DNA from: Delphinus delphis
Taxonomy: Eukaryota > Chordata > Mammalia > Artiodactyla > Delphinidae
Direction of reading: 5' to 3'
Assembly: GCF_949987515.2 (NCBI RefSeq)
Contig: NW_027192671.1
Span: forward strand, 1,302,001 to 1,366,000
Length of the DNA: 64,000 nt
Shown here: positions 1 through 12,519 of the stretch, in pieces
Layout of the letters: every line of letters begins with the position of its first letter
Position numbering within the stretch: the stretch's first letter is position 1
Notes under the pieces: model-generated
The model's database searches: none
What the model was told of the DNA's origin: nothing
The model's input: only the letters and a program-made list of their open reading frames with translations
Program-made: the position numbers and the translations under genes

Positions 1-1583
1 ATGGAGAACTGGGAGCCTTGTTATGCTGAAGGGCGGGATGTAAATTGCCAACAACTACTCGGGAGAAGTGTATGGTGTTTCCTGAAACATCTAAAAAACA
101 AAGCAACAGAGCCTAGGGCACTTCCGCTTATGGTCCTATAGCTTAGGGAAATTAAAATCAAAAAGACACAGCCACCCCAAAGTTTGGGACGCCTCCGTTT
201 ACAAGAACCTCGTTTACCGTACAAGTTCAATATCACAGAAAGTGAAAAATGGATAAAGAACTTGTGGTACTTACGTACAATGCAGTATCACTCAGCAATG
301 AAATCTATGTCATCAGGCCCGTAGCAGCATAATGAGTGGATTAAGGTATGATGATTCTAACTGAAATAAGTCACACAGAAAAAGAAACATCATAAGATAT
401 CACTAATACACGGAATGTAAACTTGGCTACACAGGAACTGCATTCCAAAACAGAACAGGGTCTCAAATTTAGAAAACCAACTTATGCTTTCTTAAGGTGA
501 AAGGTGAGTTGGGGTGCTGCATAAAACCAGAGATTGAAATGAGCACAGATAAAGTTCCTTAAGCCAAATATGGAATAGACAAGAGCTACTCCTTGCTCAA
601 CGAAATGGACACAAAACCCATATTAAACGCCTAAGAATGCACCTGACTAGTAAGTATCTTTAAACCTATGGATTGCTATGTCTCCGAAAGAGAATCAAGC
701 ATGTGTACAGGGGCATAAACACAGCAGTGATAGGATTGGAGAGGTTCGGTGAGCAAATGAAGACCCTTTGAAGTCATATTGCATGGTACCCATTCCACGG
801 GTTTCAACTACCCAGGTTTAAGGTATTCTTCCTTCAGCTAAAACATGCATGTGGGACCTAGAGTATGATCAACCATGTGATTGGGAGACGTGTTCAAATA
901 TGTCTCAGTTTTCGTACCCTGGTACTCGGGTGCAACATTCCAGACGCTTTACTAACACTCTCCCCACTTGGAGAGTCAGTCCCTTTAACCTCCTGTTTGG
1001 CCCAGTTTGCAATTTCTGCGGAAGATGAACAGGAATAGCGAGAACCAATGAGAGACTAGCTGGAGGTGTCTGGATGGGCAAACTTAACTCTCATTTCCCA
1101 CCAGGAAGAGGAATTAACCAAAGGCTCAGCGTGCCGTGCCAGAACCAGATTAGGGCCTGAAGACATCCTGCGGTGTTGCGGCCAGCTCAAAAGAAAGCGA
1201 GTTGAAGAAAGGAGCTCAGGGGCACTGTAATTCACAAACCTGCAGAGTTATAAATGACAGCTATCGTCCAAAAATAGACTGAAGTAAGGCTGCCAAGAGG
1301 ACTTGAAAGCGGGGCAGAATTGCAGGAAACCGATTTCAGGAGGTAGACTGGAATTGCATTGAAAGCATAGGAAAAGAGGCAGAACGTCCACAATGATGAT
1401 GCACTTGGCCAAAAAGGGCGTATGCGTTTTTTCCTGAATATATTCAGGAAAAAACACATACGCCCTTTTTGGCCAACCAAGCAAGCTTGCAAAGGAAATC
1501 TGCACTACAATGAAGTCTCACTTCCCCCCGGTCAAAAGGGCCATCTGAAAAAAGTGTAAAATCCAGAAAGGCAGGGACAGGCC
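1..1583 (+). repeat. Satellite monomer L01 (1,583 bp, type a)
   Basis: Palindrome at 1405-1476; its right arm carries a CG-to-CA change, the left arm is intact. Just before the palindrome a GAT triplet is duplicated (GATGATGATGC), which explains the extra length. Confidence 0.9.
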
Positions 1584-3158
1584 ATGGAGAACTGGGAGCC
1601 TTGTTATGCTGATGGGCGGGATGTAAATTGCCAACAACCACTCGGGAGAAGTGTATGGTGTTTCCTGAAACATCTAAAAACAAAGCAACAGACCCTAGGG
1701 CACTTCCACTTATGGTCCTATAGATTAGGGAATTTAAAATCAAAAAGACACAGCCACCCAAAGTTGGAACGGCTCTGTTTACAAGAACCTCGTTTACAGT
1801 ACAAGTTCAACATCGCAGAAATTGAAAAATGGATAAAGAAGTTGTGGTATTTTACTTACAAAAGCAATATCACTCAGCAATGAAATCTGTGTCATCAGGT
1901 CCTTAGCAGCACAATGAGTGGATTCAGGTATGATGATTCTAACTGAAATAAGTCACACAGAAAAAGAAACATCATAAGATATCAGTAATACACGGAATGT
2001 AAACTTGGCTACACAGGAACTGAATTACAGAAGAGAACAGGGTCTCAAATTAGAAAACCAACTTATGCTTGCTTAAGGGGAAGGTGAGTTGGGGTGCTGC
2101 ATAAAACCAGAGATTGAAATGAGCACAGATAAAGTTCTTAAGCCAAATATGGAATAGACAAGAGCTACTCCTTGCTCAACGAAATGGACTCAACACTGCA
2201 TATTAAACGCCTAAGAATGTACCTGACTAGTAAGTATCTTAAACCTATGGATTGCTATGTCTCCGAAACAGAATCAAGCATGTGGTACAGGGGCATAAGC
2301 GCAGCAGTGATAGGATTGGAGAGGTTCGGTGAGCAAATGAAGACCCTTTGAAGTCATATTGCATGGTACCCATTCCACGGGTTTCAACTACCCAGGTTTT
2401 AGGTATTCTTCCTTCAGCTAAAACATGCATGTGGAACCCAAGTATGATCAACCATGTGAACGGGAGACGTTTTCAAATATGTCTCAGTTTTCCTCCCCTG
2501 GTACTCGGGTGCAACATTCCAGACGCTTTACTAACACTCTCCCCACTTGGGAAAGTCAGCGCCTTTAACCTCCTGTTTGGCCCAGTTTGCAATTTCTGCG
2601 GAAGATGAACAGGAATATCTAGAACCAATGAGAGGCTAGCTGGATGTGTCTGGACGGGCAAATTTAACTCTCATTTCCCACCAGGAAGAGGAAATAACCA
2701 AAGGCTCAGCGTGCCGTGCCGGAACCAGATTAGGGCCTGAAGCCATCCTGCGGTGTTGCGGCAGCTCAAAGAAAGCGAGTTGAAGAAAGGAGCTCAGGGG
2801 CACTGTAATTCACAAACCTGCAGAGTTATAAATGACAGCTATCGTCCAAAAATAGACTGAAGTAAGGCTGCCAAGAGGACTTGAAAGCAGGGCAAGAATT
2901 GCAGGAAACCGATTTCAGGAGGTAGACTGGAATTGCATTGAAAGCATAGGAAAAGAGGCAGAACGTCCACAATGATGCACTTGGCCAAAAAGGGCGTATG
3001 CGTTTTTTCCTGAATATATTCAGGAAAAAACGCATACGCCCTTTTTGGCCAACCAAGCAAGCTTGCAAAGGAAATCTGCACTAAAATGAAGTCTCACTTC
3101 CACCCGGTCAAAAGGGCCATCTGAAAAAAGTGTAAAATCCAGAAAGGCAGGACAGGCC
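1584..3158 (+). repeat. Satellite monomer L02 (1,575 bp, type b)
   Basis: Palindrome at 2981-3052 is perfect over 72 bp. Small indels in the L1 part shorten the copy. In frame from 1584 the decayed L1 ORF2 C-terminus is readable for 99 residues, including the residues NCQQPLGRSVW followed by FLKHLK. Confidence 0.9.
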
Positions 3159-4737
3159 ATGGAGAACTGGGAGCCTTGTTATGCTGAAGGGCGGGATGTA
3201 AATTGCCAACAAACACTCGGGAGAAGTGTATGGTGTTTCCTGAAACATCTAAAAAACAAAGCAACAGAGCCTAGGGCACTTCCACTTATGGTCCTATAGC
3301 TTAGGGAAATTAAAATCAAAAAGACACAGCCACCCCAAAGTTTCGAACGGCTCTGTTTACAAGAACCTCGTTTACAGTAGAAGTTCAACATCGCAGAAAG
3401 TGAAAAATGGATAAAGAACTTGTGGTACTTACGTACAATGCAGTATCACTCAGCAATGAAATCTATGTCATCAGGCCCTTAGCAGCATAATGAGTGGATT
3501 CAGGTACGATGATTCTAACTGAAATAAGTCACACAGAAAAAGAAACATCATAAGATATCACTAATACACGGAATGTAAACTTGGCTACACAGGAACTGAA
3601 TTACAGAACAGAACAGGGTCTCAAATTTAGAAAACCAACTTATGCTTGCTTAAGGGGAAAGGTGAGTTGGGGTGCTGCATAAAACCAGAGATTGAAATGA
3701 GCACAGATAAAGTTCCTTAAGCCAAATATAGAATAGACAAGAGCTACTCCTTGCTCAACGAAATGGACTCAACACCGCATATTAAACGCCTAAGAATGTA
3801 CCTGACTAGTAAGTATCTTAAAACCTATGGATTGCTATGTCTCCGAAACAGAATCAAGCATGTGTACAGGGGCATAAGCGCAGCAGTGATAGGATTGGAG
3901 AGGTTCGGTGAGCAAATGAAGACCCTTTGAAGTCATATTGCATGGTACCCATTCCACGGGTTTCAACTACCCAGGTTTTAGGTATTCTTCCTTCAGCTAA
4001 AACATGCATGTGGAACCCAAGTATGATCAACCATGTGAACGGGAGACGTGTTCAAATATGTCTCAGTTTTCCTCCCCTGGTACTCGGGTGCAACATTCCA
4101 GACGCTTTACTAACACTCTCCCCACTTGGAAAGTAAGCGCCTTTAACCTCCTGTTTGGCCCAGTTTGCAATTTCTGCGGAAGATGAACAGGAATAGCGAG
4201 AACCAATGAGAGGCTAGCTGGAGGTGTCTGGACGGGCAAATTTAACTCTCATTTCCCACCAGGAAGAGGAAATAACCAAAGGCTCAGCGTGCCGTGCCGG
4301 AACCAGATTAGGGCCTGAAGCCATCCTGCGGTGTTGCGGCCAGCTCAAAAGAAAGCGAGTTGAAGAAAGGAGCTCAGGGGCACTGTAATTCACAAACCTG
4401 CAGAGTTATAAATGACAGCTATCGTCCAAAAATAGACTGAAGTAAGGCTGCCAAGAGGACTTGAAAGCGGGGCAGAATTGCAGGAAACCGATTTCAGGAG
4501 GTAGACTGGAATTGCATTGAAAGCATAGGAAAAGAGGCAGAACGTCCACAATGATGCACTTGGCCAAAAAGGGCGTATGCGTTTTTTCCTGAATATATTC
4601 AGGAAAAAACGCATACGCCCTTTTTGGCCAACCAAGCAAGCTTGCAAAGGAAATCTGCACTACAATGAAGTCTCACTTCCCCCCGGTCAAAAGGGCCATC
4701 TGAAAAAAGTGTAAAATCCAGAAAGGCAGGACAGGCC
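3159..4737 (+). repeat. Satellite monomer L03 (1,579 bp, type a)
   Basis: Palindrome at 4560-4631 is perfect. It carries the GAAGGGCGGGATG and CAAACACTCGG variants near its start, shared with L08. Confidence 0.9.
4560..4631. repeat. 72-bp perfect palindrome (representative copy)
   Basis: Reads TTGGCCAAAAAGGGCG at the left, CCTGAATATATTCAGG across the centre and CGCCCTTTTTGGCCAA at the right. The two 36-bp arms are exact reverse complements with no spacer. Perfect copies also at 2981, 6139, 7719, 13922, 15502, 31844, 38162, 39740, 42900, 46059, 52377, 55532, 57112, 58692, 60271, 61850 and 63427 (starts). Confidence 0.97.
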
Positions 4738-6316
4738 ATGGAGAACTGGGAGCCTTGTTATGCTGATGGGCGGGATGTAAATTGCCAACAGACACTTGGG
4801 AGAAGTGTATGGTGTTTCCTGAAACATCTAAAAAACAAAGCAACAGAACCTAGGGCACTTCCACTTATGGTCCTATAGCTTAGGGAAATTAAAATCAAAA
4901 AGACACAGCCACCCCAAAGTTTGGGACGCCTCTGTTTACAAGAACCTCGTTTACAGTACAAGTTCAACATCGCAGAAAGTGAAAAATGGATAAAGAACTT
5001 GTGGTACTTACGTACAATGCAGTATCACTCAGCAATGAAATCTATGTCATCAGGCCCGTAGCAGCATAATGAGTGGATTCAGGTACGATGATTCTAACTG
5101 AAATAAGTCACACAGAAAAAGAAACATCATAAGATATCACTAATACACGGAATGTAAACTTGGCTACATAGGAACTGAATTCCAAAACAGAACAGGGTCT
5201 CAAATTTAGAAAACCAACTTATGCTTGCTTAAGGAGAAAGGTGAGTTGTGGTGCTGCATAAAACCAGAGATTGAAATGAGCACAGATAAAGTTCCTTAAG
5301 CCAAATATGGAATAGACAAGAGCTACTCCTTGCTCAACGAAATGGACTCAACACCCCATATTAAATGCCTAAGAATGTACCTGACTAGTAAGTATCTTAA
5401 AACCTATGGATTGCTATGTCTCCAAAAGAGAATCAAGCGTGTGTACAGGGGCATAAACGCAGCAGTGATAGGATTGGAGAGGTTCGGTGAGCAAATGAAG
5501 ACCCTTTGAAGTCATATTGCATGGTACCCATTACACGGGTCTTAACTCTCCAGGTTTAAGGTATTCTTCCTTCAGCTAAAACATGCATGTGGAACCCAAG
5601 TATGATCAACCGTGTGAACGGGAGACGTGTTCAAATATGTCTCAGTTTTCCTCCCCTGGTACTCGGGTGCAACATTCCAGACGCTTTACTAACACTCTCC
5701 CCACTTGGAGAGTCAGCGCCTTTAACCTCCTGTTTGGCCCAGTTTGCAATTTCTGCGGAAGATGAACAGGAATAGCGAGAACCAATGAGAGACTAGCTGG
5801 AGGTGTCTGGACGGGCCAATTTAACTCTCATTTCCCACCAGGAAGAGGAATTAACCAAAGGCTCAGCGTGCCGTGCCGGAACCAGATTAGGGCCTGAAGC
5901 CATCCTGCGGAGTTGCGGCCAGCTCACAAGAAAGCGAGTTGAAGAAAGGAGCTCAGGGGCACTGTAATTCACAAACCTGCAGAGTTATAAATGACAGCTA
6001 TCGTCCAAAAATAGACTGAAGTAAGGCTGCCAAGAGGACTTGAAAGCGGGGCAGAATTGCAGGAAACCGATTTCAGGAGGTAGACTGGAATTGCATTGAA
6101 AGCATAGGAAAAGAGGCAGAACGTCCACAATGATGCACTTGGCCAAAAAGGGCGTATGCGTTTTTTCCTGAATATATTCAGGAAAAAACGCATACGCCCT
6201 TTTTGGCCAACCAAGCAAGCTTGCAAAGGAAATCTGCACTACAATGAAGTCTCACTTCCCCCCGGTCAAAAGGGCCATCTGAAAAAAGTGTAAAATCCAG
6301 AAAGGCAGGACAGGCC
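4738..6316 (+). repeat. Satellite monomer L04 (1,579 bp, type a)
   Basis: Palindrome at 6139-6210 is perfect. It shares GTGAGTTGTGGTG and TTAAATGCC with L05, its neighbour and closest relative here, which suggests a local single-monomer duplication. Confidence 0.9.
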
Positions 6317-7896
6317 ATGGAGAACTGGGAGCCTTGTTATGCTGAAGGGTGGGATGTAAATTGCCAACAACCACTCGGGAGAAGTGTATGGTGTTTCCTG
6401 AAACATCTAAAAAACAAAGCAACAGAGCCTAGGGCACTTCCACTTATGGTCCTATAGCTTAGGGAAATTAAAATCAAAAAGACACAGCCACCCCAAAGTT
6501 TGGGACGCCTCTGTTTACAAGAACCTCCTTTACCGTACAAGTTCAATATCACAGAAAGTGAAAAATGGATAAAGAACTTGTGGTACTTACGTACAATGCA
6601 GTATCACTCAGCAATGAAATCTATGTCATCAGGCCCGTAGCAGCATAATGAGTGGATTCAGGTACGATGATTCTAACTGAAATAAGTCACACAGAAAAAG
6701 AAACATCATAAGATATCACTAATACACGGAATGTAAACTTGGCTACACAGGAACTGAATTCCAAAACAGAACAGGGTCTCAAATTTAGAAAACCAACTTA
6801 TGCTTGCTTAAGGGGAAAGGTGAGTTGTGGTGCTGCATAAAACCAGAGATTGAAATGAGCACAGATAAAGTTCCTTAAGCCAAATATGGAATAGACAAGA
6901 GCTACTCCTTGCTCAACGAAATGGACTCAACACCCCATATTAAATGCCTAAGAATGTACCTGACTAGTAAGTATCTTAAAACCTATGGATTGCTATGTCT
7001 CCAAAAGAGAATCAAGCGTGTGTACAGGGGCATAAACGCAGCAGTGATAGGATTGGAGAGGTTCGGTGAGCAAATGAAGACCCTTTGAAGACATATTGCA
7101 TGGTACCCATTCCACGGGTCTCAACTCTCCAGGTTTAAGGTATTCTTCCTTCAGCTAAAACATGCATGTGGAAACAAGAGTATGATCAACCGTGTGAACG
7201 GGAGACGTGTTCAAATATGTCTCAGTTTTCCTCCCCTGGTACTCGGGTGCAACATTCCAGACGCTTTACTAACACTCTCCCCACTTGGAGAGTCAGCGCC
7301 TTTAACCTCCTGTTTGGCCCAGTTTGCAATTTCTGCGGAAGATGAACAGTAATAGTGAGAACCAATGAGAGACTACCTGGAGGTGTCTGGACGGGCAAAT
7401 TTAACTCTCATTTCCCACCAGGAAGAGGAATTAACCAAAGGCTCAGCGTGCCGTGCCGGAACCAGATTAGGGCCTGAAGCCATCCTGCGGAGTTGCGGCC
7501 AGCTCACGAGAAAGCGAGTTGAAGAAAGGAGCTCAGGGGCACTGTAATTCACAAACCTGCAGAGTTATAAATGACAGCTATCGTCCAAAAATAGACTGAA
7601 GTAAGGCTGCCAAGAGGACTTGAAAGCGGGGCAGAATTGCAGGAAACCGATTTCAGGAGGTAGACTGGAATTGCATTGAAAGCATAGGAAAAGAGACAGA
7701 ACGTCCACAATGATGCATTTGGCCAAAAAGGGCGTATGCGTTTTTTCCTGAATATATTCAGGAAAAAACGCATACGCCCTTTTTGGCCAACCAAGCAAGC
7801 TTGCAAAGGAAATCTGCACTACAATGAAGTCTCACTTCCCCCCGGTCAAAAGGGACATCTGAAAAATGTGTAAAATCCAGAAAGGCAGGACAGGCC
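6317..7896 (+). repeat. Satellite monomer L05 (1,580 bp, type a)
   Basis: Palindrome at 7719-7790 is perfect; the base before it is changed (GCATTTGG instead of GCACTTGG). Shares several private variants with L04. Confidence 0.9.
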
Positions 7897-9476
7897 ATGG
7901 AGAACTGGGAGCCTTGTTATGCTGATGGGCGGGATGTAAATTGCCAACAACCACTCGGGAGAAGTGTATGGTGTTTCCTGAAACATCTAAAAAACAAAGC
8001 AACAGAGCCTAGGGCACTTCCACTTATGGTCCTATAGCTTAGGGAAATTAAAATTGAAAAGACACAGCCACCCCAAAGTTTGGAACGGCTCTGTTTACAA
8101 AAACCTCGTTTTCAGTACAAGTTCAACAGCTCAGAAAGTGAAAAATGGATAAAGAAGTTGCGGTATTTACTTACAAAGCAATATCACTCAGCAATGAAAT
8201 CTATCTCACCAGGCCCTTAGCAGCACAATGACTGGATTCAGGTATGATAATTCTAACTGAAATAAGTCACACAGAAAAAGAAACATCATAAGATATCAGT
8301 AATACACGGAATGTAAACTTGGCTACACAGGAACTGAATTACAGAACAGAACAGGTACTCAAATTTAGAAAACCAACTTATGCTTGCTTAAGGGTAAAGG
8401 TGAGTAGGGGTGCTGCATAAAACCAGAGATTGAAATGAGCACAGATAAAGTTCCTTAAGCCAAATATGGAATACACAAGAGCTACTCCTTGCTCAACGAA
8501 ATGGACTCAACACCCCATATTAAACGCGTAAGAATGTACCTGACTAGTAAGTATCTTAAAACCTATGGATTGCTATGTCTCCAAAAGAGAATCAAGCGTG
8601 TGTACAGGGGCATAAACGCAGCAGTGATAGGATTGGAGAGGTTCGGTGAGCAAATGAAGACCGTTTGAAGTCATATTGCATGGTACCCATTACACGGGTT
8701 TCAACTACCCAGGTTTAAGGTATTCTTCCTTCAGCTAAAACATGCATGTGGAACCCAGAGTATGATCAACCATATGATCGGGAGACGTGTTCAAATATGT
8801 CTCAGTTTTCGTACCCTGGTACTCGGGTGCAACATTCCAGACGCTTTACTAACACTCTCCCCTCTTGGAGAGTCAGTCCCTTTAACCTCCTGTTTGGCCC
8901 AGTTTGCAATTTCTGTGGAAGATGAACAGGAATAGCGAGAACCAATGAGAGACTAGCTGGAGGTGTCTGGACGGGCAAATTTAACTCTCATTTCCCACCA
9001 GGAAGAGGAATTAACCAAAGGCTCAGTGTGCCGTGCCAGAACCAGATTAGAGCCTGAAGACATCCTGCGGTGTTGCGGCCAGCTCAAAAGAAAGCGAGTT
9101 GAAGAAAGGAGCTCAGGGTCTCTGTAATTCACAAACCTGCAGAGTTATAAATGACAGCTATCGTCCAAAAATAGACTGAAGTAAGGTTGCCAAGAGGATT
9201 TGAAAGCGGGGCAAAATTGCAGGAAACCGATTTCAGGAGGTAGACTGGAATTGCATTGAAAGCATAGGAAAAGAGGCAGAACGTCCACAATGATGCACTT
9301 GGCCAAAAAGGGCGTATGCGTTTCTTCCTGAATATATTCAGGAAAAAACGCATACGCCCTTTTTGGCCAACCAAGCAAACTTGCAAAGGAAATCTGCACT
9401 ACAATGAAGTCTCACTTCCCCCCGGTCAAAAGGGCCATCTGAAAAAAGTGTAAAATCCAGAAAGGCAGGACAGGCC
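7897..9476 (+). repeat. Satellite monomer L06 (1,580 bp, type b variant)
   Basis: Palindrome at 9299-9370 has one T-to-C change in the T-run of the left arm. The L1 part has private variants (AATTGAAAAGACAC, GTTGCGGTATTTAC, ATCTCACCAGG), making this one of the less homogenised copies. Confidence 0.9.
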
Positions 9477-11056
9477 ATGGAGAACTGGGAGCCTTGTTAT
9501 GCTGATGGGCGGGATGTAAATTGCCAACAGACACTCAGGAGAAGTGTATGGTGTTTCCTGAAACATCTAAAAAACAAAGCAACAGAGCCTAGGGCACTTC
9601 CACTTATGGTCCTATAGCTTAGGGAAATTAAAATCAAAAAGACACAGCCACCCCAAAGTTTGGGACGCCTCCGTTTACAAGAACCTCGTTTACCGTACAA
9701 GTTCAATATCACAGAAAGTGAAAAATGGATAAAGAACTTGTGGTACTTACGTACAATGCAGTATCACTCAGCAATGAAATCTATGTCATCAGGCCCGTAG
9801 CAGCATAATGAGTGGATTCAGGTACGATGATTCTAACTGAAATAAGTCACACAGAAAAAGAAACATCATAAGATATCACTAATACACGGAATGTAAACTT
9901 GGCTACACAGGAACTGAATTACAGAACAGAACAGGGTCTCAAATTTAGAAAACCAACTTATGCTTGCTTAAGGGTAAAGGTGAGTTGGGCTGCTGCATAA
10001 AACCAGAGACTGAAATGAGCACAGATAAAGTTCCTTAAGCCAAATATGGAATAGACAAGAGCTACTCCTTGCTCAACGAAATGGACTCAACACCGCATAT
10101 TAAATGCCTAAGAATGTACCTGACTAGTAAGTATCTTAAAACCTATGGATTGCTATGTCTCCGAAAGAGAATCAAGCATGTGTACAGGGGCATAAACGCA
10201 GCAGTGATAGGATTGGAGAGGTTCGGTGAGCAAATGAAGACCCTTTGAAGTCATATTGCATGGTACCCATTCCACGGGTTTCAACTACCCAGGTTTAAGG
10301 TATTCTTCCTTCAGCTAAAACATGCATGTGGAACCTAGAGTATGATCAACCATGTGATCGGGAGACGTGTTCAAATATGTCTCAGTTTTCGTACCCCGGT
10401 ACTCGGGTGCAACATTCCAGACGCTTTACTAACACTCTCCCCACTTGGAGAGTCAGTCCCTTTAACCTCCTGTTTGGCCCAGTTTGCAATTTCTGTGGAA
10501 GATGAACAGGAATAGCGAGAACCAATGAGAGGCTAGCTGGAGGTGTCTGGATGGGCAAATTTAACTCTCATTTCCCACCAGGAAGAGGAATTAACCAAAG
10601 GCTCAGCGTGCCGTGCCAGAACCAGATTAGGGCCTGAAGACATCCTGCGGTGTTGCGGCCAGGTCACAAGAAAGCGAGTTGAAGAAAGGAGCTCAGGGGC
10701 ACTGTAATTCACAAACCTGCAGAGTTATAAATGACAGCTATCGTCCAAAAATAGACTGAAGTAAGGCTGCCAAGAGGACTTGAAAGTGGGGCAGAATTGC
10801 AGGAAACCGATTTCAGGAGGTAGACTGGAAATGCATTGAAAGCATAGGAAAAGAGGCAGAACGTCCACAATGATGCACTTGGCCAAAAAGGGCGTATGTG
10901 TTTTTTCCTGAATATATTCAGGAAAAAACACATACGCCCTTTTTGACCAACCAAGCAAGCTTGCAAAGGAAATCTGCACTACAATGAAGTCTCACTTCCC
11001 CCCGGTCAAAAGGGCAATCTGAAAAAAGTGTAAAATCCAGAAAGGCAGGACAGGCC
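9477..11056 (+). repeat. Satellite monomer L07 (1,580 bp, type a)
   Basis: Palindrome at 10879-10950. Both arms carry the matching substitution (left GTATGTG, right CACATAC), so pairing is preserved; the far right end has GACC instead of GGCC. Confidence 0.9.
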
Positions 11057-12519
11057 ATGGAGAACTGGGAGCCTTGTTATGCTGAAGGGCGGGATGTGAA
11101 TTGCCAACAAACACTCGGGAGAAGTGTATGGTGTTTCCTGAAACATCTAAAAAACAAAGCAACAGAGCCTAGGGCACTTCCACTTATGGTCCTATAGCTT
11201 AGGGAATTTAAAATCAAAAAGACACAGCCACCCCAAAGTTTCGAATGGCTCTGTTTACAAGAACCTCGTTTACAGTACAAGTTCAACATCGCAGAAAGTG
11301 AAAAATGGATAAAGAACTTGTGGTACTTACGTACAATGCAGTATCACTCAGCAATGAAATCTATGTCATCAGGCCCTTAGCAGCATAATGAGTGGATTCA
11401 GGTACGATGATTCTAACTGAAATAAGTCACACAAAAAAAGAAACATCATAAGATATCACTAATACACGGAATGTAAACTTGGCTACACAGGAACTGAATT
11501 ACAGAACAGAACAGGGTCTCAAATTTAGAAAACCAACTTATGCTTGCTTAAGGGGAAAGGTGAGTTGGGGTGCTGCATAAAACCAGAGATTGAAATGAGC
11601 ACAGATAAAGTTCCTTAAGCCAAATATGGAATAGACAAGAGCTACTCCTTGCTCAACAAAATGGACTCAACACCGCATATTAAATGCCTAAGAATGTACC
11701 TGACTAGTAAGTATCTTAAAACCTATGGATTGCTATGTCTCCGAAACAGAATCAAGCATGTGTACAGGGGCATAAACGCAGCAGTGATAGGATTGGAGAG
11801 GTTCGGTGAGCAAATGAAGACCCTTTGAAGTCATATTGCATGGTACCCATTCCACGGGTTTCAACTACCCAGGTTTTAGGTATTCTTCCTTCAGCTAAAA
11901 CATGCATGTGGAACCCAAGTATGATCAACCATGTGAACGGGAGACGTGTTCAAATATGTCTCAGTTTTCCTCCCCTGGTACTCGGGTGCAACATTCCAGA
12001 CGCTTTACGAACACTCTCCCCACTTGGAAAGTCAGCGCCTTTAACCTCCTGTTTGTCCCAGTTTGCAATTTCTGCGGAAGATGAACAGGAATAGCGAGAA
12101 CCAATGAGAGGCTAGCTGGAGGTGTCTGGACGGGCAAATTTAACTCTCATTTCCCACCAGGAAGAGGAAATAACCAAAGGCTCAGCGTGCCGTGCCGTAA
12201 CCAGATTAGGGCCTGAAGCCATCCTGCGGTGTTGCGGCCAGCTCAAAAGAAAGCGAGTTGAAGAAAGGAGCTCAGGGACACTGTAATTCACAAACCTGCA
12301 GAGTTATAAATGACAGCTATCGTCCAAAAATAGACTGAAGTAAGGCTGCCAGGAGGACTTGAAAGCGGGGCAGAATATATTCAGGAAAAAACGCATACGC
12401 CCTTTTTGGCCAACCAAGCAAGCTTGCAAAGGAAATCTGCACTACAATGAAGTCTCACTTCCCCCCGGTCAAAAGGGCCATCTGAAAAAAGTGTAAAATC
12501 CAGAAAGGCAGGACAGGCC
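11057..12519 (+). repeat. Satellite monomer L08 (1,463 bp, 116-bp deletion)
   Basis: Short because 116 bp are missing at 12373-12376. The deletion removes the left arm of the palindrome and the 80-odd bases before it, joining at GAAT; only the right half of the palindrome remains (about 12373-12415). Confidence 0.92.
12373..12415. repeat. Half palindrome left by deletion in L08
   Basis: GGGCAGAAT runs directly into ATATTCAGG. Compared with neighbours, 116 bp are missing (spacing 1,464 against 1,580), with GAAT common to both ends. Only the right arm remains. Confidence 0.93.

Noticed and set aside
4560..4631. Palindrome as a transcription terminator
   Set aside because: Intrinsic hairpin-plus-T-run terminators are bacterial. 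The symmetry here is complete, with no loop, and the sequence is a nuclear satellite.
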